From a virus, in IMG/VR virus record IMGVR_UViG_3300010885_030646, positions 1 through 64,000 of that record: a stretch of DNA of 64,000 bases; one strand, written 5' to 3'. Made by a program: the position numbers and the translations under genes. This document shows positions 9,134 through 17,631 of the stretch, one piece after another (the stretch's first letter is position 1; each line of letters begins with the position of its first letter). Below the pieces are notes generated by a model, which was given only the letters and a program-made list of their open reading frames with translations, ran no database searches and was not told the DNA's origin.

Positions 9134-9911
9134 ACTCAAAACTTCCGCGGCGGTTATCGTCATTGATGCATGGCCAGATCTGGTTGGCCACTGGCCTTAT
9201 TCAATGTTAAAAAACCTAACAGAGTTTATTCAACAAGATTTTGTGAAGTGTATAGTAGTCGCATCTTACTCAGAATACACAGTTCACGGAACAACAGCAA
9301 CGCCGATAGAGTCGCCAATTTGGCACAACAGTCGACAGGTTTTCAATCCCGATCTCAATCCTGCTGTTCCGGCCTACACAGGTTCAGCCTGGTTGGCACA
9401 ATAACATGCACAGATAATTTCTAACAACCATCATGGCCCTGTTGTAAATCAATTTATACTTCATGATACACCGGTCACTAATCCGGCTGTGTTAACTATG
9501 TCTCTTAGACAGGATCAGAAAATGTTTGCGGCCTGGACTCTGGACCAGGTGGTATATTTGCTCAATTCACAGTATCCCGACGTTGAAAATATATATCTGT
9601 GTGGTGGATCATTTGAACAGTGTCTATCCAATCGACCGGTGGGGGTGAAATCACTGATGGTTGCAATGAATTTAAATCAGTTTAACAATGTTCAACGTTT
9701 ATTAATTCCACCTAAATGTGTTTACACCGACAGTGGCAAATTATTAAATGATGAATTAGAACTGATCGATCCAAACTGGTATTATAATCAAGTACAAGAC
9801 TTGATTCATGTACAACTCCGACCGTTGCGTGAACAAACTACTAGTAAAGATGTTCTGGCAGCATTAGATCTTGAACAGATGGCAACCAACAAGCGGCATG
9901 GCTTAGACTAG
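9123..9911 (+). pseudogene. Gene interrupted by one in-frame TAA stop (9402-9404)
   Basis: Two open stretches, 9123-9404 (93 codons) and 9405-9911, lie in the same frame and are separated by a single TAA at 9402-9404. After the stop the frame runs on without a break for 168 codons (HAQIISNNHHGPVV and so on) to a TAG at 9909. A GTG at 9489 could restart translation. The two halves together look like one protein of about 262 residues. The N-terminal AVIVIDAW and the later ENIYLCGGSFEQCLSN recall cysteine-hydrolase (isochorismatase-like) strands, but this is weak. Explanations are a nonsense mutation, a sequencing or assembly error, or readthrough. TAA is a normal stop elsewhere in the window, so codon reassignment is unlikely. 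Confidence 0.7.
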
Positions 9912-9920
9912 AAACTAAAA

Positions 9921-9953
9921 AAGACGTGGGCTATTATAGGTGTGTCAGCCACG
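9921..9953 (-). terminator. Putative factor-independent terminator of the minus-strand accessory operon
   Basis: On the minus strand CGTGGCT (9953-9947) can pair with AGCCCACG (9932-9925) with one bulged base, leaving a loop of about 14 nt, and is followed by TCTTTTTTAG. The stop codon of the radical SAM gene (9936-9934) falls in the loop, so the 5' stem is coding. It sits between two convergent genes where termination is expected. The loop is long and the stem imperfect. Confidence 0.45.
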
Positions 9954-11199
9954 GAAACAACAGTTTCCAATCGGTGCCACGACGGCGATCTATTTCAGTT
10001 AGATAAACTTTCAAATCAGCAACACGTTCTGCGTTGCGCGGTCCTGCCACAATCTGTTTCATAATGCCACGCATGTGTTCTTTAGCACTGACTTCGCTGG
10101 GATTGCGTTCTCGCATTGCGGCCAACAGACGCTCGAAGTCCTGTTCAAACACACCTGGTCCAAATATGTCTGGAACCATTTCAGGCGGTGTCATTACACT
10201 CATGAAACTGTAGCTAATAGGATTCCACGGGTTTCGACGATCGTTCCATTCGTTTATCTTTTCTACTAGCTCAGGTGCTGTTTTAATTGTCAATGCCGAC
10301 ACTGCACTGTTCACGCACATCACAACCCAGTCTTTATCCAGTAGATATTCCCAGTTTTCTGTCCACTCAGCCAAGTCTAGTCCCCACCGCACATACTCTT
10401 CTTGTGGTCCCCAGGCATCTATACTACCTGTGATTTGCAATCGTTTTAGTGCGCCAGACTCAACCATCTTGCCAAATCGATCAATGTAGGCTCGGAACTT
10501 TTTAGGAGGTACCTTTAGGTTGGTAATAATGTTGAATGTGAGTTCGGGATTGGGGTGACTCTCCCAGAAGTCCATGCTGATGTCAAATTCATCCTGGAAG
10601 AAAGGCTCGCCGCCTAGTATTTGATAGTAGCGTATGTGTTTGTAACGATCTTTCTCTTCAAGATAACGCCAAAAGTCTGCTAACATGCGCTCATAGTTGG
10701 GATTAGATTGTGTGTTATGCCCAAAGTTTACATTGCCTTGTGTAAACACACCAAATCGTCGGTTCTCTTCTTCCCATTTTGTACTAAAGTGACTGCCGCA
10801 ATACAAGCAGGCCATGTTGCATACATTGTTGAAATATACTTCTAATATGGTAGGTACAACTTCTAATGTAGCTGGATCTTCAAACAACTCGTGTGGAGTG
10901 CGATCTAGGTCATGACGAGCATGCAATTGATATTGTCTATCGCTCATGCCGCCGGCTGTTTCAATTTTCTCACAGTATTGACAACCACCCTGTGGCCATT
11001 CGCCACGCAACATCATTTGCCTGGCTTCTATTTTGTTTGGCAGGTTATGAAAACTTTCAAAATTATCCGGAGGTATGGGTTGTTGGTCTGTGCGATGGCA
11101 ACTGGCACTTGTGCCTTGATTTAAGTACACAGTACTCCATGCCCACTTGAGCAAGCATCCTGTGTCTGTTTTGATTGGAAATACTTGTTTATCAGTCAT
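9934..11199 (-). CDS. Radical SAM protein, N-terminal twitch-like, subfamily A
   Basis: 421 residues. SAM cluster motif CNMACLYC (C127, C131, C134), followed by FSTKWEEE and the GGEP loop (ILGGEPFF). The N-terminal auxiliary segment has C15, C34 in SCHRT, and the pair C73/C76 in GGCQYCEKIE. With 17612 and 20074 it forms subfamily A: a single cysteine in an SC-H motif instead of PCC, a YCxxxE motif, and a C-terminus ending in DRRRGTDW plus an aromatic FPW segment. It overlaps the upstream carbamoyltransferase stop by 4 nt (ATGA). It is the last gene of the long minus-strand operon. Substrate unknown; no precursor peptide was seen nearby. Confidence 0.88.
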   Translation of the reverse strand: MTDKQVFPIKTDTGCLLKWAWSTVYLNQGTSASCHRTDQQPIPPDNFESFHNLPNKIEARQMMLRGEWPQGGCQYCEKIETAGGMSDRQYQLHARHDLDRTPHELFEDPATLEVVPTILEVYFNNVCNMACLYCGSHFSTKWEEENRRFGVFTQGNVNFGHNTQSNPNYERMLADFWRYLEEKDRYKHIRYYQILGGEPFFQDEFDISMDFWESHPNPELTFNIITNLKVPPKKFRAYIDRFGKMVESGALKRLQITGSIDAWGPQEEYVRWGLDLAEWTENWEYLLDKDWVVMCVNSAVSALTIKTAPELVEKINEWNDRRNPWNPISYSFMSVMTPPEMVPDIFGPGVFEQDFERLLAAMRERNPSEVSAKEHMRGIMKQIVAGPRNAERVADLKVYLTEIDRRRGTDWKLLFPWLTHL

Positions 11200-12707
11200 G
11201 AGCAGACTTTTACTCCGTATAATTGTTCAAATCTATCTGCGTCTGCACGATCATTTACCATGGGTTCACCACGTATGTTAAGACTTGTGTTAAGCAACAT
11301 GGGACAACCTGTGTTCTTGTACCATTCTTCTAGCAGTTGTCTTATTCCGGAGCCATCCTTGGGAACAGTCTGTACCCTACTAGTGCCATCCCTATGAACG
11401 ATAGCAGGAAATATGTGAGGATGCCTACAGCGAGCGATGACTTGCATATACCTACTGTTATGGAAGCCATGAGGCATATCAAAATACATATCAACATGTT
11501 CCTCCAAAATGATTGGCGCAAATGGTCTGAATTGCTGTCGTCTTTTAATATCATTTACACGGTCCTTTATATCTGCACCACGCGGGTCTGCCAATAAACT
11601 ACGATTGCCTAGAGCTCTAGGGCCAAACTCTGCACGACCACTAGCAACACCCACAATTTTATCACGTAGCAAACAAGCCACAACGTCGTTGACAGGATAA
11701 GCACCAGGAATATCACTACCCAGATAGGCGTTGGTCCAATGTATCTGTTTTCCGTATGCCAGTGCTGCTGCCCCCAGGCTACTGCCAGCATCACCAGGAC
11801 AAGGCATAATCCAAATGTTATCAAAGTATTCTCCTAGGTTGCGGTTAGCACTACAGTTGAGAGCAACACCGCCCATGTAGACCAAGTTGTTACTCCAGCC
11901 AAAGTCCCTGGCTCTACGCATTACTGAGTTGATCAGCTGTTCTGCTATGGCCTGTGCGCCAGCGGCAATATCAAACTCCGTTAAGCCTTCTAAGTACTGG
12001 TTGTCTATGCCGGTGTGCAGATTTTCACGAAAGCGTATGGTGTCTACATCTTCTACCAATGCTTGCATTTTAACAGCGTGACCAGCATTGCCATATGCAG
12101 CCATGCCCATCAAGATATATTCTTCATCTAATGGACGTAGGCCAACGCTGCCAGTAACTGCAGAGTAGAACAGTCCAATTGAATGTGGATAATGTTGTGT
12201 CCAAAGTTTTTTATACTTTGCCATGCCTTTTGAATCATATTCTGCTCCCCAGATAGTTACGGTGTCTAATTCGCCAATTGCATCAATTACAACCACTGTG
12301 GCCCTGTTATAGGGGCTGGATTGGAATCCAGCGGCGGCGTGACTATGATGATGGGACATATATTTTCTAGGACATTGTAGTAGTCGCTGCCGATGAACAG
12401 TATCAGATAAGTGTTTACGCAGATACTGATCCAAAGTAAAATTCCCAAAATTAAAGGCTTCCTCATATTGTCCCGAATATAGTTGTTGTAGTTTTTTGAC
12501 CCACGGACGTTCATAGTATGCAATCACATCCGGAGTTGCGTATGACATTGCTTCTGCAATGATTGAATCATTTAGATGTGCGTCGTTTTTGTTTTTGCTG
12601 TAGCGTTCTGCATGGCCAGCAAAAAGGACGCTGCCGTCAGACTGAATTACACTGACGGCAGCATCGTGAAATCCAGCACTGATACCAAAATATGTTTTCA
12701 ACTTCAT
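11196..12707 (-). CDS. Carbamoyltransferase (NodU/CmcH/TobZ family)
   Basis: 503 residues. The family uses carbamoyl phosphate and ATP to place a carbamoyl group on a hydroxyl of a sugar, antibiotic or nodulation factor. Visible motifs are the Kae1-like N-terminal strand GISAGFHDAA (residues 8-17), the metal-binding HHHSHAAAG (H119-H123), IDAIGELDT near 141-149, YMGGVALNCSANRNL and GDAGSSLGAAA, and in the C-terminal domain GRAEFGPRALGNRSLLADPR and RPFAPIILEE. All key blocks are present, so the enzyme is probably active. It overlaps a 33-residue ORF upstream and a radical SAM gene downstream by 4 nt each. An O-carbamoylated glycan or glycoside is the likely product. Confidence 0.93.
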   Translation of the reverse strand: MKLKTYFGISAGFHDAAVSVIQSDGSVLFAGHAERYSKNKNDAHLNDSIIAEAMSYATPDVIAYYERPWVKKLQQLYSGQYEEAFNFGNFTLDQYLRKHLSDTVHRQRLLQCPRKYMSHHHSHAAAGFQSSPYNRATVVVIDAIGELDTVTIWGAEYDSKGMAKYKKLWTQHYPHSIGLFYSAVTGSVGLRPLDEEYILMGMAAYGNAGHAVKMQALVEDVDTIRFRENLHTGIDNQYLEGLTEFDIAAGAQAIAEQLINSVMRRARDFGWSNNLVYMGGVALNCSANRNLGEYFDNIWIMPCPGDAGSSLGAAALAYGKQIHWTNAYLGSDIPGAYPVNDVVACLLRDKIVGVASGRAEFGPRALGNRSLLADPRGADIKDRVNDIKRRQQFRPFAPIILEEHVDMYFDMPHGFHNSRYMQVIARCRHPHIFPAIVHRDGTSRVQTVPKDGSGIRQLLEEWYKNTGCPMLLNTSLNIRGEPMVNDRADADRFEQLYGVKVCS

Positions 12708-12805
12708 TTGTAGATAAAAGGATCTCGCTTGCGTAGTTCTTTTAGTTTTTTACGATAGCGTATTTCTAAACAAATACGATTGTATAAATTTTTAATCCAG
12801 TTCAT
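12704..12805 (-). CDS. Small basic protein, 33 residues
   Basis: An ATG at 12805 opens a 33-codon frame ending in TGA at 12704-12706, which overlaps the carbamoyltransferase start as ATGA. A clear ribosome binding site (AAAGGAC) lies six bases upstream, inside the end of the preceding gene. The peptide begins MNWIKNLYNRICLEIRYR, has a lysine/arginine-rich middle and ends in RDPFIYK. Short proteins with a terminal DPFIY segment are, from memory, common in T4-like phages of marine origin. Function unknown. It has one cysteine and no leader-core layout, so a radical SAM precursor role is not supported. Confidence 0.7.
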   Translation of the reverse strand: MNWIKNLYNRICLEIRYRKKLKELRKRDPFIYK

Positions 12806-12806
12806 A

Positions 12807-13874
12807 TCATGTCCTTTGTATTATTTTAATTTGTTGGTCTGCATAATCTGCATCTGTCCAGTTATAACTGTATGTAGCTGTTGCATTGCTGGTGCGTATT
12901 TTATACACATCAAGATGCGTTCCCAACATGTTCCATATATCTACATAGTTATCTGTTCCAAAACTACGGATCAAATCTACCTGAGCCACCTGCGGATGTC
13001 CAATGGTCAATGTTTTATCGTCTGGATCAAATCCATTGTTTATTAACCATGTTCTAAAGTCTGCCAAATGCTTCTTTTGCCAGTCATGTGGGCCAGGATT
13101 GTTTGCCCACTCTATATCAAAATCACCAGCAGCTTCAAGTTGACTACGCATGGTTGTGGTTGTTAAAGTATCAATGATCATATTGGGATTATAGTTGGCC
13201 TCGTCCACAAATACTTCCCAATGGTGTTTGCCCACAGCCTTATTTACGCCTACAAAAACTCCACCCAGTGGCCTATTGATTGTTTCAATTCCAAACAGTT
13301 CATAATCTTGTTTATCTAATAGAAATCGTGGTGCGTGTAACCAACACATGAGTTGACTAGGTCGTTGCCATGCAGGTGCATAAAGTGCTTTGCGCATACT
13401 GAGAACAAGACTTTCGTATTCATGACATAACAAATTTAATTGTCTTATATGCCATCGTGTAGTAGAATCTGCTTTGGTATAAAAAGGACTCATTGCACCC
13501 GATACACCTTGTAAATCTTCAAAGTAACGATGTAGATAGTTTAACTTATCATGTATTAACGTTGTATCAGGCGTAATAGTATTAGCAGTTGAGAAATAAT
13601 CGTCAATTTGATATCCGATGTTGGCAGCATTAATGGCAGCAATACTACTGTTCATTTGTTCAGTCAAGTATTCTGCGTTGCGCTGACTTTGTGTAAATCC
13701 AAAAAAACAGTAATTCTTTTCCAAATGATAATTGTCACGGATCAGGGTATTTAATGCGGCAAGCCATTTGTGACTCAGGCTGTTGTCCGCCACATCTATA
13801 TGCACAGTGAGCAGACTATCTTTTCCGCGCAGGTCTATTTCAATTTGATCTATCATTGTATATTCATCCACCAT
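12807..13874 (-). CDS. Conserved hypothetical phage protein, 355 residues
   Basis: Not recognised. 355 residues, no signal peptide, no membrane span. The protein reads as a mixed alpha/beta fold with motifs such as CFFGFTQSQRNAEYL (near residue 56), an AMSPFYT loop near 129, HAPRFLLDKQDYELFG near 187-202, NRPLGGVFVGVNKAVGKHHWEVF near 205-227, and a C-terminal IGHPQVAQVDLIRSFG. Many charged and aromatic residues and a set of histidines suggest a soluble enzyme or binding protein. The ribosome binding site of the following 33-codon gene lies in its last codons. Only 1 nt separates it from the stop of the upstream radical SAM gene, so it belongs to the same operon. Confidence 0.7.
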   Translation of the reverse strand: MVDEYTMIDQIEIDLRGKDSLLTVHIDVADNSLSHKWLAALNTLIRDNYHLEKNYCFFGFTQSQRNAEYLTEQMNSSIAAINAANIGYQIDDYFSTANTITPDTTLIHDKLNYLHRYFEDLQGVSGAMSPFYTKADSTTRWHIRQLNLLCHEYESLVLSMRKALYAPAWQRPSQLMCWLHAPRFLLDKQDYELFGIETINRPLGGVFVGVNKAVGKHHWEVFVDEANYNPNMIIDTLTTTTMRSQLEAAGDFDIEWANNPGPHDWQKKHLADFRTWLINNGFDPDDKTLTIGHPQVAQVDLIRSFGTDNYVDIWNMLGTHLDVYKIRTSNATATYSYNWTDADYADQQIKIIQRT

Positions 13875-13875
13875 T

Positions 13876-15150
13876 TTAATACATAGGCCGGCTGCTCAGT
13901 ATGTCTGTCATTGTGACTTGTTGTGTACGTATCTGTTCTAATTTTAACACACGTGCCTTGCCTTTTGCAATACCTGCGGCATACTGATCCGGCCATTGTT
14001 CAGCAAACGTAGGGCGTGTGCGTAGTTGAATTAACATGTCTCGCATCACTTGTGTGCGACATTGCGGTAACATTTCGTCAATCCAATCATGTAGCAATTC
14101 ACGCGGCAATGCTAACGGACTCATAACAATGTCAGGACCGAAACTGAATATCACTTTGGCCAACAGTTCTACTCCATACGTTTGCGCTAACGTTTCCATT
14201 GCACCAATCTCAAACATGCCTGGAAGAGTCAGCGTAAAGTCCAACCGCATCTGTCTACGATTTTTTTGGTACTTTAACCCTTCTTCAAAGTTTTGACAGA
14301 ACTGTGAATAATCAAGTCCTGTTCTGATGTATTCTCCGATGTGTCCGGTTCCGTCAAGGCTGGCACAAATCTGCCAGTCACGTATGTTGGTCAAAATGTC
14401 ACGATATAAATTAACGCCACGATACTCAATGCGACTAAGATTGGTGTTATATCTAGCATATAGCTTAGGTCCATCTCCAAGTTCTACAATTCTTTTCATA
14501 TACCGCCAATGTTGTTCATACATTAAAGGTTCTCCGCCCACCCAATAAATCTCTTCTACACGGTGTTGTTCTACTGCTTCGGCAAATTCTGACTCAATTT
14601 GCTCATCTTGAAACTTGGTTATTTCTTGACGTATTTCTGTGCGCATCCAATTGTTCTTAGGATTGTGCCAGTTGGTCATGTCATGTGTCTTTTGCTCTGT
14701 TTCCCATGCACTACTTAACATGTCTCCGCAGGTTCTACATTTAAAGTTACACAGGTTTGAGAAACGGTAATCCCAACTAACTGGTTTCATCGTGGTATAC
14801 CCTGTGCTGTCTGTAGTAGTAACTGCATCGTCATATTTGTGTTTGAATAAATGCCAAAAATAACTGCGGTAAACATCAGTGTTTAACAGTTTACTATTAC
14901 ACACGTCGCATTCTGGTAATGTTTCGCCTGCCATCATTCTACGTCGAACTGATCGCATGTGATCACTGTTCCAGTGTTGCTCTAGTGTAACAGGCGTGTA
15001 CCGGCCAGAGCCTGCAGATGTGTCAATATACTGCTCAAAACTCTGTGCAGGTTCTCTGGAAGCGCAACACATACGCCGTTCTGTTTGTGGACTTAGATAC
15101 GTGTGTGTCCATGGCGCCATGCACAATGTATCAGGCTTTGTTGTAGTCAT
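13876..15150 (-). CDS. Radical SAM protein, N-terminal twitch-like, subfamily B
   Basis: 424 residues. SAM motif CNFKCRTC (C134, C138, C141) is preceded by WDYRFSNL and followed by MLSSAWETEQ. GGEP loop present (WVGGEPLMYEQH). The N-terminal auxiliary domain follows the subfamily B plan: LCMAPWTHTYLSP with C10, a double cysteine C28/C29, a HWNS segment, and the pair C81/C84 (CDVC). A later DGTGHIGEYIRTGLDY segment is shared with 16348 and 61654. It overlaps the upstream radical SAM gene by 20 nt. Three subfamily B genes lie head to tail here (13876, 15131, 16348), pointing to tandem duplication followed by divergence. Confidence 0.88.
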   Translation of the reverse strand: MTTTKPDTLCMAPWTHTYLSPQTERRMCCASREPAQSFEQYIDTSAGSGRYTPVTLEQHWNSDHMRSVRRRMMAGETLPECDVCNSKLLNTDVYRSYFWHLFKHKYDDAVTTTDSTGYTTMKPVSWDYRFSNLCNFKCRTCGDMLSSAWETEQKTHDMTNWHNPKNNWMRTEIRQEITKFQDEQIESEFAEAVEQHRVEEIYWVGGEPLMYEQHWRYMKRIVELGDGPKLYARYNTNLSRIEYRGVNLYRDILTNIRDWQICASLDGTGHIGEYIRTGLDYSQFCQNFEEGLKYQKNRRQMRLDFTLTLPGMFEIGAMETLAQTYGVELLAKVIFSFGPDIVMSPLALPRELLHDWIDEMLPQCRTQVMRDMLIQLRTRPTFAEQWPDQYAAGIAKGKARVLKLEQIRTQQVTMTDILSSRPMY

Positions 15151-16351
15151 AATTGATCAATGCCGCAAACTCTGGTGCCACATCTGCTAAGTTTTGTTTT
15201 CGTTTGTAATCAAAGTCGCGCAGGTTCATTCGCAACAGATTTCCATCTAGGCTATTGCCACGATTCATAAACTCAGCCGCACTCACAAATTCTTTAAGTA
15301 TCTTAGGCGGAACGCTTGCAGAGGTCAGTTGTTTAGTAATTTCTGCTTTGGCCGATTCTGGCAGTGTGCTGATACTAAAGTAATAGGCATCGTGCATCAT
15401 GTTCCAGTAAATAAAATCAAATCCCTGTTGTACAAGCCAATTGGCCACTGTTTCGAGATAGTACACATTGAATACATTAATGGTGCAACAGGCCTGCAGA
15501 GTAATGTTGCTGTTGCGGCTGCGTAGTTGACGGAAACGTTCAACATTCTCCACAACTTCTGTCCACACAGCATTAGTGCGTTGATATTCAAAACGTTCAG
15601 CAACATCGTCGATGCTGACAGCAATCTCTACATGTTTGAAATGTTTCCAGATTGCCTCACCTTCATCTGGATATTGTGTGCCATTGGTATTGTAATGTAT
15701 TTCGACTTGTGCGGCACGTCCAGTATCTACTAACTTTTGTAGCAGTTGGAAATGTTCTTTGATCATAAAAGGCTCGCCGCCAGTAAATTCAATGTAGCGT
15801 ATGTTGTCCAGGTGCTGGTCTAGGTCTGTCCAGAACTCTGCGCTTTCTCTAGGCCAGGCACCGTCCTTCAGCATTTGATAAGCAAAGTTGCCACGAGTGT
15901 CTTCTGCACGATTATATTTAATTTCTTCCGCGGCGAACTGGCTACTGCTCCACGAACCACAAATGCGACATTTTAAGTTGCAGATGTTGCCCAGTTTAAG
16001 ATCAAGGAACATCAATGGCATAGCATCCGTGGTCCAGGAAACATCTGTGTCAATCATGTGCTTGAGTCTGTCTAGTGTATGCATACGTTTACTTGTGCGA
16101 CCTGCACGTTCTTCGTTCCAGCAACGCCGGCAGTTTTGCGGCTTTTTGCCAGCAAGAAAGTCTTCACGCAGAGTTTTCATTGCTTGACTATTTTGTATTT
16201 CAACTAATCCAGTAGAGGCCAGTTTATATTTGTCACCAGCATCGTTGGTAATTTCATCCATGGCCAAACAGCATGGTCGCACAGTGCCAACAGGACTAGC
16301 CTCTAGACTGATCCAGGGTAACACGCAAAAAGTGTCATGTGGTATGTTCAT
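15131..16351 (-). CDS. Radical SAM protein, N-terminal twitch-like, subfamily B
   Basis: 406 residues. SAM motif CNLKCRIC (C124, C128, C131) within LDLKLGNI and GSWSSSQFAAEE; GGEP loop FTGGEPFMIKEH. The auxiliary domain is a textbook example: FCVLPWISLEASPVG (C9), then RPCC (C27/C28), the EIQNS segment, and CRRC (C74/C77). The NCBI family of twitch-domain radical SAM proteins has this layout, as far as recalled. It starts 4 nt inside the end of 16348 (ATG overlap). The product of the reaction is unknown. Confidence 0.88.
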   Translation of the reverse strand: MNIPHDTFCVLPWISLEASPVGTVRPCCLAMDEITNDAGDKYKLASTGLVEIQNSQAMKTLREDFLAGKKPQNCRRCWNEERAGRTSKRMHTLDRLKHMIDTDVSWTTDAMPLMFLDLKLGNICNLKCRICGSWSSSQFAAEEIKYNRAEDTRGNFAYQMLKDGAWPRESAEFWTDLDQHLDNIRYIEFTGGEPFMIKEHFQLLQKLVDTGRAAQVEIHYNTNGTQYPDEGEAIWKHFKHVEIAVSIDDVAERFEYQRTNAVWTEVVENVERFRQLRSRNSNITLQACCTINVFNVYYLETVANWLVQQGFDFIYWNMMHDAYYFSISTLPESAKAEITKQLTSASVPPKILKEFVSAAEFMNRGNSLDGNLLRMNLRDFDYKRKQNLADVAPEFAALINYDYNKA

Positions 16352-17631
16352 TTAATTGCTCTTAGTTCAGGTAATACATCAAGCACATGTTCTCGTCTAA
16401 TGCTGTCAAGCTCGTGCGTCTTGCGCCAAAAAGTGTCTAGTAGATGTGTGTTGTCAGTGCTGTTCATAAATGTAATAGCACTTTCAAATCCCACAGTGGC
16501 ACGATTTAATTGATCCAATGGGCGCAACCATTCTAAGTGTTGCTCATACTTAGATTGTATTTGTTGTTTGTACTCTGCAGGTGCGATGTCGATACGCAAG
16601 TATGCAGGGTCTTGAAGTATGTTCACGTTGAGATCCTGAGGTTTTAATAAACCTTTTTCTACCCAGTCTCTGTGGAAGTCAGGAAGATGCAGTGCATTCA
16701 TTATACTCAATGTAGGACTGATATAAAAGTCTACCCTAGGGCATATTTCCATCATCTGTCTACGATTAGATTCTACCACAGCCCAGTCTGTGCCTTTACG
16801 TATATACTCACCTCGTGGACCCGACGCATCAAGGCTTGCACCAACTGCCACGCTGTCAAATTTGCGCCAGTAATCAAACACTGTGCGGTCTTTAAGACGT
16901 GTCTGTGTAAAGTTAGTATTGTATATTAGTCTAACATCAAAGCGACCACGACGTTCTAGTTCTTCTAGAATCCGGTAGTGCTCTTCCATCATCAAGGGTT
17001 CGCCGCCGGCAAAGTAAATCTGCTCCACGTGATCAATATGCTCAATCAGCTGTTCCCACAGATCAGTGGCAAAACGACCAGCATAGTTAAGAGGTTTGTT
17101 TTGACTGGCCCAAGCGGATCCTGCTAATTCTGTTTGATCTTTGTACCAACTTGAACTAAAGATATGCCCACAACTACGGCAACTTAAATTGCAAAGATTA
17201 CTAAACCGCAGATCCCAATAGGTCATTTCAAATTGATCAACATGCCCAGCAGCATCTGTATTGTCTACACGGGCAACATGGTGCCCGTGGTGCTTGTTGG
17301 CACTTTTACGTCCACTGAAAAATCCTGATTCTTCCTGTTCGTAGCAACGGCCACAGGTAGGATTAGGTGTTTCGGCCAGCATGTCAACTCTGAGTTGTTT
17401 TTGTTCGGCACTGTTCCATATTTCTGCCAGTGTGTTTGATCTGCAGTTGCCAATTTGGCCCACACCCATTTCGGCATGACAGCAAGGATATGCTTCGCCT
17501 GTGGGATATGCGTGTAAGTGTATCCAAGGGTAGATGCAAAATGTTTTGGAATCTTTTAATAAAAATTCTTCACGTTCTGAAAGTTCTGTTGGACGTACTA
17601 AATCTGTTGAATTATATTTGTATTGAGTCAT
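16348..17631 (-). CDS. Radical SAM protein, N-terminal twitch-like, subfamily B
   Basis: 427 residues. SAM motif CNLSCRSC (C147, C151, C154), preceded by YWDLRFSNL; GGEP loop FAGGEPLMMEEH. The auxiliary domain has FCIYPWIHLHAYPTG (C32), YPCC (C50/C51), GNCRSNTLAEIWNS, and CGRC (C93/C96). GASLDASGPRGEYIRKGTDW near the middle matches segments in 13876 and 61654 and probably forms part of the substrate-facing barrel. The first 28 residues are an extra N-terminal extension. It overlaps 17612 by 20 nt. Confidence 0.88.
   Translation of the reverse strand: MTQYKYNSTDLVRPTELSEREEFLLKDSKTFCIYPWIHLHAYPTGEAYPCCHAEMGVGQIGNCRSNTLAEIWNSAEQKQLRVDMLAETPNPTCGRCYEQEESGFFSGRKSANKHHGHHVARVDNTDAAGHVDQFEMTYWDLRFSNLCNLSCRSCGHIFSSSWYKDQTELAGSAWASQNKPLNYAGRFATDLWEQLIEHIDHVEQIYFAGGEPLMMEEHYRILEELERRGRFDVRLIYNTNFTQTRLKDRTVFDYWRKFDSVAVGASLDASGPRGEYIRKGTDWAVVESNRRQMMEICPRVDFYISPTLSIMNALHLPDFHRDWVEKGLLKPQDLNVNILQDPAYLRIDIAPAEYKQQIQSKYEQHLEWLRPLDQLNRATVGFESAITFMNSTDNTHLLDTFWRKTHELDSIRREHVLDVLPELRAIK

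Noticed and set aside
9402-9404. TAA reassigned to an amino acid
   Set aside because: TAA is the normal stop of several well-defined genes in the window (for example 948, 8102, 16348), so recoding of TAA is not tenable.
12704-12805. 33-residue ORF as a ribosomally made peptide precursor for the radical SAM enzymes
   Set aside because: It is basic throughout with no leader/core division and a single cysteine, and resembles generic small phage proteins.
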